In this document: positions 29,301-36,677 of the stretch, in pieces
How positions within the stretch are numbered: the first letter of the stretch is position 1
How the letters are laid out: each line of letters opens with the position of its first letter
Source of the DNA: Methylocystis sp. L43
Lineage (GTDB): Bacteria; Pseudomonadota; Alphaproteobacteria; Rhizobiales; Beijerinckiaceae
Assembly: GCF_015709525.1 (NCBI RefSeq)
Contig: NZ_JADNRA010000036.1
Coordinates: forward strand, 310,001-374,000
Reading direction: 5' to 3'
DNA length: 64,000 nucleotides
Translations under genes and position numbers: made by a program
Notes under the pieces: model-generated
What the model was told of the DNA's origin: nothing
Database searches by the model: none
Seen by the model: only the letters and a program-made list of their open reading frames with translations

Positions 29301-30764
29301 GAAGAGGATCTGCATCGTCTCGGGATCATCGATCTTCGCGCCAAGCAGCGTGTCGATGGCCGACTCCCAGAGCACGAAGCTGGTGCGCGGACCGGTATGG
29401 CCGCCGCATTCGCTTCCCTCGAAGATGAATTTGCGCGCGCCCTCCTTGATGAAACCCTGCAGGAGACCGGGCGATGGCACATGCAGATAGGTGGAAACGC
29501 CGAGCGCCTCAAGTTCCTTGGCCTGGCTTGGCCTGCCCCCGGCGACGATCGCGAATGGCGGCTTGACCTCGCGAATGGCCTCCATCTGCTCCTGCCGCAA
29601 ATCAAGCGGCATGAAGCCCAGGATGCCGACGCCCCAGGGTCGCGCGCCCATCAGCTCTTTGGTCTTCGCGAGCAGCGAACGCACTTCTGGGCCGCGCATG
29701 ACCGCAAGCGCCAGGAACGGCAGGCCTCCCGCGCGTGCAACCGCATCGGCGAAGGGCGCGACGTCGCTGACCCGCGTCATCGGACCCTGCGCAATCGGAA
29801 AACGCGCGCCATGCAGCTTTGCGAGCGCCGAGTCCGGCCGGAGTAGATTTTGCGCGCGGGCTTCGCTCAGGGCGGGTTCGACGCCATCGCGCAGCGCCGT
29901 GATCACTCGGCCCGTCGTGCCGTAGCGACGTCCGAGCGACGCCGCGAACGCGATGTCTTGTCCGAGCGGAATGAGCGCATCGTCGCGATCGGCCAGCAAC
30001 CGCCGCAACGGATCTCGCAAGTCGTCGCCTTTTGCGACGGCGACTTCAATTTCGCGGAGCTTGCCTCGACCATGTCGTCCTGAAAAACGGAACAGGTCAG
30101 CGCCTCGTCCTGCGACAATCGTTTCGCTGCCGTCGAACTGGCTCCAGAGCCTTCTTTGGTCCGCCGATGCGCTCGGCCCCTCTTCCGTGAGCCAAAGCTG
30201 CTCGACGAGAACCACCCCGCGCGCGCCGGAAAGCACGGCGGCCGCCGCGCTGCGCATTTGGACGCCGCCCTGTATCCAGTAGGGAACCTGCAGTTTCCCG
30301 CTCAGTTCCTGCAAAAGGATGAACGAGGTGGCGGAGCCGATCCATCCGCCCGCCTCATGGCCTTTCACGATGAGTCCGTCGAACCCTTCCGCTTCCGCGA
30401 ACAGCGCCGAGTCGAGATCATGGACTTCCAGAATGACCCTTTGCGCCAACTCTTTCGCAGACTTGAGTAAATCCGCCGCCTCTCGCGCCTTGACGCCTGC
30501 AAGAACAAGCAGCGGAAGTCCGGTTTGCGCGAGTTTCGACAGATCGTCGAAACTACGGTGCGGGCTTGTGACCGCGTCCCATCTGACGCCCCAGGTTCCG
30601 CGCGCGCCCGCCGACTTCCGCAGCACATCGATCGCATTGATGACCGCGGCGCCGTCGGCGCTCCAACCCAAATCAAGAACGCCTGTCTCGCCCGCCTTGC
30701 AGGCTGCAATGGCGATTTGCGGGTCGAGGCAATGGCTCGGAGTGATCGCGATCACCGTTTCCAT
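23307..30764 (-). CDS. Iterative type I PKS of the Pfa/Hgl kind: NPD-NPD-KS-AT-ACP-KR
   Basis: 2485 residues from the ATG at 30764, preceded by GAGGAGA. Two tandem nitronate-monooxygenase/PfaD-like TIM barrels come first (about 1-225, with GHEAGGWIGSATSF; and about 315-610, with SECGGHTGPRTSFVLWE, the FMN-site block of PfaD enoyl reductases). Then a ketosynthase (685-1130; active Cys in DAACASS near 881, EAHGTGT, VKSMIGHTKVAAG), an acyltransferase (1255-1590; GHSYGEY Ser near 1359, AFHC), a Pro/Ala linker with a short helical segment, a single ACP (about 1835-1915; DLGIDSIKR Ser near 1870) and a ketoreductase (about 2195-2430; TGGAYGITADVTRA, FFSSIAGRFGNAGQ, YSAAN). No dehydratase is present; it is supplied by the gene at 20163. 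The probable product is a long, fully or partly reduced acyl chain. Confidence 0.93.
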   Translation of the reverse strand: METVIAITPSHCLDPQIAIAACKAGETGVLDLGWSADGAAVINAIDVLRKSAGARGTWGVRWDAVTSPHRSFDDLSKLAQTGLPLLVLAGVKAREAADLLKSAKELAQRVILEVHDLDSALFAEAEGFDGLIVKGHEAGGWIGSATSFILLQELSGKLQVPYWIQGGVQMRSAAAAVLSGARGVVLVEQLWLTEEGPSASADQRRLWSQFDGSETIVAGRGADLFRFSGRHGRGKLREIEVAVAKGDDLRDPLRRLLADRDDALIPLGQDIAFAASLGRRYGTTGRVITALRDGVEPALSEARAQNLLRPDSALAKLHGARFPIAQGPMTRVSDVAPFADAVARAGGLPFLALAVMRGPEVRSLLAKTKELMGARPWGVGILGFMPLDLRQEQMEAIREVKPPFAIVAGGRPSQAKELEALGVSTYLHVPSPGLLQGFIKEGARKFIFEGSECGGHTGPRTSFVLWESAIDTLLGAKIDDPETMQILFAGGVHDGLSAAIVSVLAAPLAAKGMKVGVLMGTAYLFTEEAVRTGAIVKEFQDQAIDCRETALLQSGVGSFTRCANTSFCTEFDKARSDLILQGKSEEEILMALELLNIGRLRIASKGMTRNENPAAKENNEKYISLDADAQRREGMYMMGEVARLRDSRLSMAELHQAVSSGAQAAFARADKRSSPERREPREEIAVVGMACLLPGAKDVRSYWRNIMLAVDSVREVTEDRWRASDFYDPKRGVKDKVYSKWGGFLDDVVFEPTRYGIPPASLRSIEPVQLLALLVSSMALEDAGLDRRPFSRERTATIFASGGMNDLGTIYIFRTLLAHYLPKAEGVSDETRKRILDSLYQDELPKWTEDSFPGFLGNVVAGRVANRLDLRGANFTVDAACASSLAALDVGIKQLRSGDADIALVGAVDGTNGPVSFMSFAQTHALSPRGRCRPFDDGADGIAIGEGVCAVVLKRLADAERDGDRIYSVIKGIGSSSDGHNRSLTAPHPEGQVLALERAYADAGVDPSSVTMIEAHGTGTAVGDKSEIGALNMVFGPASGTPQRCAVGSVKSMIGHTKVAAGLAALIKASLALKHRVLPPTIGVEKPVSGVDFAKSPFYINTEIRPWLGAGDSAPRRCGVSAFGFGGTNFHTVLEEYRGDFRASDAQDLNPRAAEIFAFSRSSVEAVEDAARTLLQGVEQTQELDLAQLAYSTSLDDARLRPKNGGQIVQLAIVANSVADLKGKLEFFLRSHQGKATLSAPSGIYYRNLQHRADSGAVCFLFPGQGSQQINMLRDLVLARPSAYALFEKADAMLKGALPKPLSQYVYPVPVFGKEERERQQAALNDTRIAQPALGLAGLAAYDALSAFGVKPNFVAGHSYGEYVALCVAGVLSRDDLIRISDARGRISKEISVAQPATMAAVNANEAWTLEAIARLELAVSVANLNAPDQTIIAGPIAAIDAAVKALSGEDVRVKRLPVTAAFHCNAMAGAQAALAAEFGSVTFRPPKIKVFSNTTSDRYPEEPSEIRALLARHIVEPLRFVDEIERLYAAGARVFIEAGPGQVLSGLVGRILGDRPHTTLSIDAPERSGWLQLAQLLARAFALGLPVDLAPWFARRGLAEMGLAQVFEQARAKANPGPMAWRVNGGRAEPWRAEAKPPKRAAGGAAQPAPVKAPAAPLQTRPNGNVAAHPPSAPLFGVERERSKALSTHVPSPALGAVSALGAESRFAQVQNSLAQLIDLQREQQDVLRRFFEFQGQLLGANGNGAAERTGFGAEPIPFLLAEQPTAAPTTAGVFVPPAPVLPKLAVTQNGKAPQPAPRPASAPPVVATKPAANGVGAAKTTDQKGPKQLASTEAFKADLLQAVVERTGYTEDMLDLDAHMEADLGIDSIKRIEILSKLKDNHSFMEDQDEEKVFEELSGLKTLNGIVDWYDQLRKSQAEPGGSDPRKKSQTPLSLSLPETAESDAPKASSADVQRFAVTPVAAPRDASRQVKDFPADRLILVVGGAGELSVAFSDALRANGHKVWRVTPGGETRLVDSERIEANLSSLDAVTALREMLADEGAKVGAIFNLSGLQSIAGVAHDARLDHARQLFLLLKAFEKDLRESGKCGGGVLFNLTDFDGQFGLRRARPFAAAPAGTLGVAKSAAREWPELRVKCIDADPDIDVKRLVDESLMEFYDDDPTVEVGFTQSGRFQLELAEERVPTADLSGLSLEHDGVLLVTGGAYGITADVTRAMAEKFRSRLILVGRSPMPGEEPDATRGLNDRAELRQFLIGEARARGEKIKPAEIESAIKRILKDRQIRDNIAAMRSAGAQVEYHALDIRDGDAFGRLIDSIYDRYGRIDGVLHGAGVIDDRMMREKSPDSFDTVFETKVVPAIVLSEKLRPETLKFLVFFSSIAGRFGNAGQSDYSAANEVVNKLADGLSHKWPHVHAVAINWGPWDGGMVNDDLRKLYASKQIYPIAVDQGMRRCLEELERGNTGAPEIVVAASLEQIARQGMRQHQ

Positions 30765-30905
30765 CTCTATCTCCTCGAGTTCCAATTGGCGCCCAAATAG
30801 AGGCGGCTAAAGGTGTGTTTTTACAATATTTTTTAGTAAGCTGTTATTTCGCCCTCACGCGAGCCACGCCACGCCAGCTCAATAAAAATCGTCGTTGCAA
30901 CAAAC

Positions 30906-31721
30906 TCACGAACGCGATTCCGGATCGAATGTTGCTTCGCTGTCTATGCTGAGTTGTTGCAAATAGGATGCCCATTGCGCGGTGGCCTCGAAGCAATGCG
31001 CGTTTCCGCCCACCATGGCGTTCTTCGGCGGCGCCCGAAGGAGCTGCGCCGTCGCGCAACTCATCGGCAGAAATCCACCGTCATGGCGGAGAGCGCCGTA
31101 TCCCAGAAGAAGACGCCGCAGCGTCGCCGCCAGACTTTCAACGCGCGCCAATTCAGCCGCGATCGGCTCCATTTCAGCAGCGGCGACGGCGACAGCCGCC
31201 TTTTTAACTTCGCCCTCGGCTACCTTCAGACTGCTTTCGGCGTTCGCGAGTTCTTGACGAAGGCAATCTGAAGCGCGTCGAAACGAGGCCGATTGATTTT
31301 CAAGAGAGAAAATCCTTTCAGCGAGCCTCTTCGTTTTCGGCGATAGCTCGAGCGCGCGGCCCGCCTCTTGTCCTGTCGAACGCAGTATCGATGCCGCGCA
31401 CTCTTCAGCGATCCGCTTGTCAAGATTGGCGAATCTGGAAAGCCTTCTCTGGATCGCAGCAGAAAAATTGTTAGCGCGGTCGACGGCTTCCTGGATGCGG
31501 TCTCTCGTCGACTTGATTATATCCCGCTCACGCTGCGCCAGTTGCAGCGCCGCACGCGCTTTAGCGCACAACACATTCACTTCGCGATCGAGAGATTGAT
31601 TTTCGGCGGCCGCGAACTGCCGATTTAAAATAATTACGCCGACCTCTTCCGAACGGCGTCCACGAATGGATTTATCCGATTCAAAGCATGTATTGAGCGT
31701 GACTGCATTGATGGCTTCCAT
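30906..31721 (-). CDS. Hypothetical coiled-coil protein
   Basis: About 271 residues from the ATG at 31721, preceded by GGAGGGA; a longer frame to 31817 would read through a tandem repeat whose unit is not a multiple of three. The sequence is nearly all helix, with heptad-like runs (DREVNVLCAKARAALQLAQR; IQRRLSRFANLDKRIAEEC; LRQELANAESSLKVAEGEVK) and an Ala-rich stretch. No membrane segment or signal peptide is seen. The C-terminal 60 residues contain three Cys. It lies 141 bases upstream of the PKS gene in the same direction and could be first in that transcript. Function unknown. Confidence 0.6.
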   Translation of the reverse strand: MEAINAVTLNTCFESDKSIRGRRSEEVGVIILNRQFAAAENQSLDREVNVLCAKARAALQLAQRERDIIKSTRDRIQEAVDRANNFSAAIQRRLSRFANLDKRIAEECAASILRSTGQEAGRALELSPKTKRLAERIFSLENQSASFRRASDCLRQELANAESSLKVAEGEVKKAAVAVAAAEMEPIAAELARVESLAATLRRLLLGYGALRHDGGFLPMSCATAQLLRAPPKNAMVGGNAHCFEATAQWASYLQQLSIDSEATFDPESRS

Positions 31722-31764
31722 CAATGTCCCTCCAAGAGAAGTCGCCACCGCGCGCTGGCCAAAT

Positions 31765-31810
31765 TTTGTGCATGCGCCTAAGAGTTGTTTGTGCATGCGC
31801 CTAATAGTTG
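31765..31810. repeat. Two tandem 23-bp repeats in a promoter region
   Basis: Two adjoining copies of a 23-base unit (TTTGTGCATGCGCCTAAGAG then TTG; the second copy differs only by T for G) lie 44 to 89 bases upstream of the coiled-coil gene start. Each contains the palindrome GCATGC inside TGCATGCGCC. A paired, one-mismatch arrangement suggests an operator, although the spacing of 23 bases (just over two helical turns) fits side-by-side binding only roughly. Confidence 0.5.
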
Positions 31811-32182
31811 AGTGCACTGCAGCAACCGCTGACTGTCAACGTTCCGCTCCGAAAATCGTTGCATCGCGCGCGCAATTTTCTTGAATTTTTTTTGTGGCAC
31901 ACCGAGCAAATGCGTTAATTTATTTCGAGTTGTCAGCGACTTCCCTGATGTAAAAATTTTTGACAAAGCGAAATCGCGCCGGCGATCCAATCGGTCGGCG
32001 TCTCGTTACTAGTAACGCGACTTCATGACGATCCGTTCCTGAAGCGTGTTTCAAGAGAAAGTGCAACTGCCGCCGATCATCTCTCTGGCTGACTCCCAAT
32101 CGCAAATGACGCCAGGAACATTTTTTGCTTGTTTGACCGGAGAAGTCTTCTCCTATGTCATCGCCGCGCGGGGGGATCTCAG

Positions 32183-32430
32183 ATGAGCGCGCCGGAGCGC
32201 ATCTGCACCTTCTCCGGAGTTGTCTACGATAGCGCGCGCTGGAACAGCCTCATGCTACGCGCGGGTGACATCATCTTCTGCTCACCGCCCAACTGCGGCA
32301 CGACCTGGACGCAAAAGCTGTGCGCGCTCCTCGTGCATCAGAACGCGACACTGCCGCATCCGCTGACGCGCCTTTCTCGCTGGCTCGACCGCCTAGCGCA
32401 GCCGAATGTGAGCTTAACTCGGTGTCGAGA
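32183..32430 (+). pseudogene. Sulfotransferase N-terminal fragment
   Basis: An ATG at 32183 with a GGGGGA ribosome site starts about 75 residues of a sulfotransferase: LRAGDIIFCSPPNCGTTWTQ is the PAPS 5'-phosphosulfate-binding loop. Similarity fades after LSRWLDRLAQP, and the frame runs on into unrelated sequence and the small gene at 32474. The catalytic core is missing, so it is a truncated remnant. Confidence 0.7.
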
Positions 32431-32473
32431 TATTTCGAATAGCAAGCACCACAAGTCGCCAAAGGACTTACAC

Positions 32474-32746
32474 ATGAGGGCGCTAAAAGTCGGGATAGTT
32501 GCCGCCCTTCTCGCTTCGCCAGCTTACGCCGACCGAAAAAAGGCGGACGCATGTGCAGCGGGTCTTTCACCTGACTCTAAAGTCATCTATGCGGCAGCAG
32601 TCGGAAAAATGCGTCGAGGAGCAGACAACGAAGCGGTCGTAACAGCAATCACCCTAAGCAAGGTAAGCTCCGGCAGATTAAGCCCTTTAACCGCAAAGAA
32701 GACCGCCGAGGCTGCCGGTGATTGCCTAAAGAAATTGGCAGATTGA
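32474..32746 (+). CDS. Small exported protein, unknown function
   Basis: 90 residues from an ATG at 32474 with AAAGGA upstream. A Sec signal peptide (MRALKVGIVAALLASPAYAD) precedes a mature part of about 70 residues with two Cys (residues about 26 and 84) that could form one disulfide, and a helical, Lys/Ala-rich body. In frame with the preceding sulfotransferase remnant, but its own start, signal peptide and ribosome site argue for independent translation. No family recognised. Confidence 0.6.
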   Translation: MRALKVGIVAALLASPAYADRKKADACAAGLSPDSKVIYAAAVGKMRRGADNEAVVTAITLSKVSSGRLSPLTAKKTAEAAGDCLKKLAD

Positions 32747-32859
32747 AAGCAATCGGGTGATTGCGGTCTTGGCTGAGTTTTTGTTGTCGCCCCTAAATTT
32801 CCGGACACGGACTCCACAGCCCTCTCTTGCCGCGAGCGTGACGGAGACGATGATTTTGG

Positions 32860-33055
32860 CTGGCGCCGGCCGCTCCGGCAAATCGAGAAGCTCGCCCATG
32901 CATGCGAGAGCGGCGGCATCAACACGATCGGTTTTGATTAGTCTCTCAACGGCCTCGGCGAAGCGACGCGCCCGCCGTGGATTGACTTTGGCGACCGGCA
33001 GACCTGCCGTATTAAGTGCGTTCGAGGGCGACGTGGCAAGAACCGGTCGGCTCAA
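32860..33055 (-). pseudogene. IS110-family transposase fragment
   Basis: A minus-strand frame gives LPVAKVNPRRARRFAEAVER and LIKTDRVDAAALACMGELLD, the conserved N-terminal DEDD-domain stretch of IS110 transposases. Neither the start nor the C-terminal domain survives. Confidence 0.7.
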
Positions 33056-33322
33056 ATGCCACGCGCTTTATCGGCGAGGCCGACTGGCATTTTAAGCATG
33101 GCGCGCCGCCTAGTTTGTCGTTGGCAAAGCGGCGCGCCACGCCGTCCGGCAGGTGTGCGCGCCGAGTCAATCTTTCGAGAGGTCGACGTCAAGGCGATCA
33201 AACTCTAGCTCGACCTGTCAAAAAAGGTCGGCGGCCTTTCGATGGGGACTTCATGAATCCGAGATCCGCATTTTCGTCAGCCTCCTTCAATAAAGGCGCG
33301 ATTGCGCCGCTTTTGCCTATTG

Positions 33323-34195
33323 CTATCCTGTCATGCGCAAAGCGTAGACTGTGCAAGGCTTTGAGTCTTCGATGGCGACCGTTCCGCCCGCGAAACTCTC
33401 GACCGTCACTTTGCTGAATCCCAAGGCCCCGAGTTTCGCGACAAGTGACGACAATACGTGCTTGTTTGAAGGTTCTATCTCGAGCACGAGTTGCCGGATT
33501 AGAGGCCAGTGTTGTTCTTCCAAACCATGCAGAGCTTCGATCTCGGCGCCTTCTATGTCGATCTTCAACAGATCAACGCCTCGTAGCGCCTGTTGACGAA
33601 TTGTGTCGCTCAAGGTCTGTATCTTGCACTTTATAGTCTGCGTGTCTTTGAGCATCGGCTTCACGAATAGAGCAAACACGCGGCGAGGAAGGAACGCAAA
33701 AGCGCGATGCAGATTCGAGAGCTCAGACGAGGTTACTTCTGCAGAAAATCTCTCCCAGTGGCGCCGCTTTTCTTGCAAATGCAGTGTCGAGTTACTTGGC
33801 ATTTGCGGAAAAAACGCGATCGTCGCGTCTGCGTTCGTTGATCCAATCGCGTAATCAAGAAGCGTTATGTCGTGCAAACTCCGACGTGGTGATCCTCTCA
33901 GGTTCCGTTCGAGGCAGGCATATGTGTTGGGCACCGGCTCCGCGCATACGATTTTGAGATCACGAAAGCGCTCCATCAGTGAAAGCGCAAACATCCCGAC
34001 ATTTGCGCCTATATCGAGAACAACATCGCCGTTATTGACCGAAATTCCATGCTGCTCGTAACAATGCCGTTCGAAAATCTCCTTGAAGAGAAAGCGCGTA
34101 TCATGGCGAGACTTCGGAGCATTCCAAACACGGAGTCCGTTTGGGCAGCGGAATTGCTTCATCGGCACCGACGCATGAATGACCGCATTCATCAT
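33323..34195 (-). CDS. FkbM-family methyltransferase (second copy)
   Basis: 290 residues; AAAGGA precedes the double ATG at 34195/34192. FkbM motifs: GDVVLDIGANVGMFALSLME, IVCAEPVPNTYACLERNL and VDLLKIDIEGAEIEALHGLE. It is only distantly like the FkbM protein at 19321 but has the same layout. No biosynthetic operon adjoins it; neighbours are IS fragments and another methyltransferase, so it looks like a stand-alone cargo gene that could act on cell-surface sugars or on the lipid of the nearby locus. Confidence 0.85.
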   Translation of the reverse strand: MMNAVIHASVPMKQFRCPNGLRVWNAPKSRHDTRFLFKEIFERHCYEQHGISVNNGDVVLDIGANVGMFALSLMERFRDLKIVCAEPVPNTYACLERNLRGSPRRSLHDITLLDYAIGSTNADATIAFFPQMPSNSTLHLQEKRRHWERFSAEVTSSELSNLHRAFAFLPRRVFALFVKPMLKDTQTIKCKIQTLSDTIRQQALRGVDLLKIDIEGAEIEALHGLEEQHWPLIRQLVLEIEPSNKHVLSSLVAKLGALGFSKVTVESFAGGTVAIEDSKPCTVYALRMTG

Positions 34196-34713
34196 GGGGT
34201 TGTCCTTTTGCGCACGCTACTTATCCCATCGCGAGACTGCTCGTGGGCCGGGCTAGAGCATGTTAGTCCATGACCGGCCGCTCCTGCAATGCGAGCGTGG
34301 ACGGCGGAGCTGATTGAGGTTGCTCAGCCGGCCACGCGACGAATCTCGTAAATTCCTGGCAGTCGAGTCGCTTCATGTCTTTGCTGCGAAGAATCCTTCG
34401 AATCCGCATAGCGCGCGCAACGCGACGAAGTCTGGGGGACATGCAAAGCGCTGCGCCGACGATCAGCGAGTCAAAATTTTTTCAAACACTTCTCTGCCTG
34501 CTGTGATGGCGAGATTTGGGGCTTGCATCCCGGACAAGAGCCGATCTCCGCTGCGGTGGCCGTAATCGCTCAACGGCTCCCCTCGCGTTCCACGGTCATG
34601 CCTCTGACACTTGACTTGACCCGAGTGTCCATGGCGATTTTGCTTGCATGCGCCTCAATGCCGGCCCCAAAATCACCAACCGGTCCCAAGCACGAAATTG
34701 GAGGCAGACCTCA
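34196..34713. other. Gene-free stretch between two divergent methyltransferases
   Basis: About 520 bases with no convincing gene. It must hold the divergent promoters of the two flanking genes. A TTGCATGCGCCT sequence near 34643 resembles the core of the tandem repeat at 31765. Confidence 0.4.
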
Positions 34714-35655
34714 ATGACCTTGGATCAGGGACGCGTTCCGGCTTGCCCGATCACCGGCCTTCCCGCAGTCCGCCATATTCAGTGGGTGCCAGCACTTCTC
34801 CTCATTCGCTTATGGCGAATCGAGTTCAAGACGGATCCCCGGCCGAGCTTCGACGGGGTCGATCAATTCGGCTTGTGGGAGTCGCCCACAGGTCTCTATT
34901 TCTTCGACCCACTTGTTGAAGGCGACGACGCATTTTACGCGGCGTTCTATTCAAGACTTCGCGCTTTAGGTCTCTATTCAAAACAAACCGCCCGCCCGGA
35001 ATTTGAGATGGCTGCCCGACACGTCAAGCCCGGCGCTCGCGTGCTCGATATCGGGTGCGGACTTGGGAACTTCCGAACGTGCGTGCCACAGGCGACTTAC
35101 ACTGGGCTTGACCCGCATGTCGCCGAGGGCGACGCCGACGGCTCGGTGTGCAGCGAGACGCTAGCTCAGCACCTCGTAAATCACACGGGAACTTATGACG
35201 CCGTGTGCGCCTTTCAGGTCCTTGAGCATGTCAAGGCGCCCGTCAACCTCTTCGCTGAGATGGTGCAGGCAGTCAAACCGGGGGGGCTAATTATGGTCGG
35301 CGTGCCGCATGTCCCTTCCGCAATGACCCGCATACCAAATTTCTTAATGAACGCGCCACCCCACCATCTAACGTGGTGGACGAAGTCTGCGCTGATCCAC
35401 TTGGTGAAAGACGTCAACGTCGTCATCGACAGCATAGAGAATGTTCCCTGGGGTAAACACGATGCCCTGATCTATTGGATAGAACATTGTACGCCTATCA
35501 AAAGCGCCGGCCAGCATTACAGTGAAGCGTGGTCCTGGCATGCTTCAGCTGCAGTAGGGCTAGCCAGCGGCGCCATTGTGCACTGGATTCGTGGCATTCC
35601 GTCGACCGATGACGAAGGTTCCGGATTGCTACTGGTTGCGCGGCGCCCATGCTGA
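34714..35655 (+). CDS. Class I SAM-dependent methyltransferase
   Basis: 313 residues from an ATG at 34714 with GGAGG nine bases upstream. It starts with a short region containing PACPITGLPAVRHIQW, perhaps a degenerate Cys site, followed by a methyltransferase domain: ARVLDIGCGLGNFRTCVPQA (motif I), YTGLDPHVAEGDADGSVCSE and AVCAFQVLEHVKAPVNLFAE (motif IV), then PGGLIMVGVPH. The layout fits methyltransferases of sugar or polysaccharide clusters. Substrate unknown. Confidence 0.85.
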   Translation: MTLDQGRVPACPITGLPAVRHIQWVPALLLIRLWRIEFKTDPRPSFDGVDQFGLWESPTGLYFFDPLVEGDDAFYAAFYSRLRALGLYSKQTARPEFEMAARHVKPGARVLDIGCGLGNFRTCVPQATYTGLDPHVAEGDADGSVCSETLAQHLVNHTGTYDAVCAFQVLEHVKAPVNLFAEMVQAVKPGGLIMVGVPHVPSAMTRIPNFLMNAPPHHLTWWTKSALIHLVKDVNVVIDSIENVPWGKHDALIYWIEHCTPIKSAGQHYSEAWSWHASAAVGLASGAIVHWIRGIPSTDDEGSGLLLVARRPC

Positions 35656-35786
35656 TTATCCTAATGAGAATTTCCGCCGACCGCCGCCCGGGCGCATTGC
35701 TCCTCGTCTCTGCCATTGGTGTCGCCGAGTCCGAGTGTGTTTAGGTGTGCAATTTTGGCTCTGACGCACAATTGGTGCCGCGCTGA

Positions 35787-36530
35787 TTAGGTTGCGCCGA
35801 TGAGGCGAGCTTCGAATAGATCGGCTTTTTGCGCGCCCATACATTTGTCGCTTCACGAGTTTGAGCTTTGTAATCTGACCTTCGGTCTATCCGTTCGACC
35901 AAGCGGATATGATTGCAGCGCGCACGGCAGACCTGTCTTTTATGACGCCGCCAAGGGCGCGACGAGACTCAATTTGCGTGCTCATTCCAGGGCGTCGAGC
36001 TCCGCACCATGCTTCTTTCGGATCATGGCGTGGCAAGCTGCGATGACGCTTCGCGCTTCGACGAGCAGCGGGACGCCGCTTTCTATCGCCGCAATCGCTA
36101 CGGATTCTGACTTGGAGAGCGTGTCGCGACCGGTCGTCATCAGCCGCGCAATGGTTCTAGCGGAAGGGACGCGGCGCAAGCTTGAAATATCAGCTTTCTC
36201 GGCCCGACCGCCGTCTAGCCCATTTGGAAACCACCCGCAAATATCCCTGGACCTCCCTGGCTCTTCAGACGCCACCAAAGCTCGGAGCCGCTGTAAAGGC
36301 CCGCGGTCCATTGCGGTCGAGCCAGGGCAGATACGGCTCCTTTCGCGCGTTCGGAATACGTCTGAACGCTGGCCGCGCAGAATCCTGCGCACGAGTCCCG
36401 GCTATGTCCGGTCTCCCGTACGATCTGTTTGATCGAGGCTCCATTCTTGGCGCGCACAAGGACGACGGCCTTCGTATCCTCCCGCCGCAGACATCCCTCG
36501 TATTGAGTACGCTCAGCGGCGGTAGCAGAT
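35787..36530 (-). pseudogene. ISL3-family transposase, multiply frameshifted
   Basis: Pieces of one ISL3 transposase occur in different minus-strand frames: IKQIVRETGHSRDSC and LARPQWTAGLYSGSELWWRL near the start, SLRRVPSARTIARLMTTGRD and LVEARSVIAACHAMIRKKHG in the middle, and LKLVKRQMYGRAK then DLFEARLIGAT at the end, closing with TAA at 35787-35789. At least three frameshifts and an internal deletion leave it inactive. Confidence 0.75.
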
Positions 36531-36677
36531 CGGGATCGACGGTCGCCGCGCATGCGGAGCGGATTTGACGCATCGATTTGCGCACGGCATCGAGGAAGGG
36601 TAAGCGCTGTTACGGCCCCACCTTCAAACGAATGATGAAAGCGGCGAGTCTGATCTCCTGATTTGGAGATAAGACTT

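Noticed and set aside
20163-30764. True PUFA synthase (EPA/DHA type)
   Set aside because: Only one ACP, no PfaC-like chain-length-factor and dehydratase pair, and a type III PKS partner argue for a different lipid.
31765-31810. CRISPR repeat
   Set aside because: Only two adjoining copies without spacers, and no cas gene.
32129-32746. One 205-residue protein covering the sulfotransferase and small-protein region
   Set aside because: It joins a truncated sulfotransferase to a chain with its own start, ribosome site and signal peptide.
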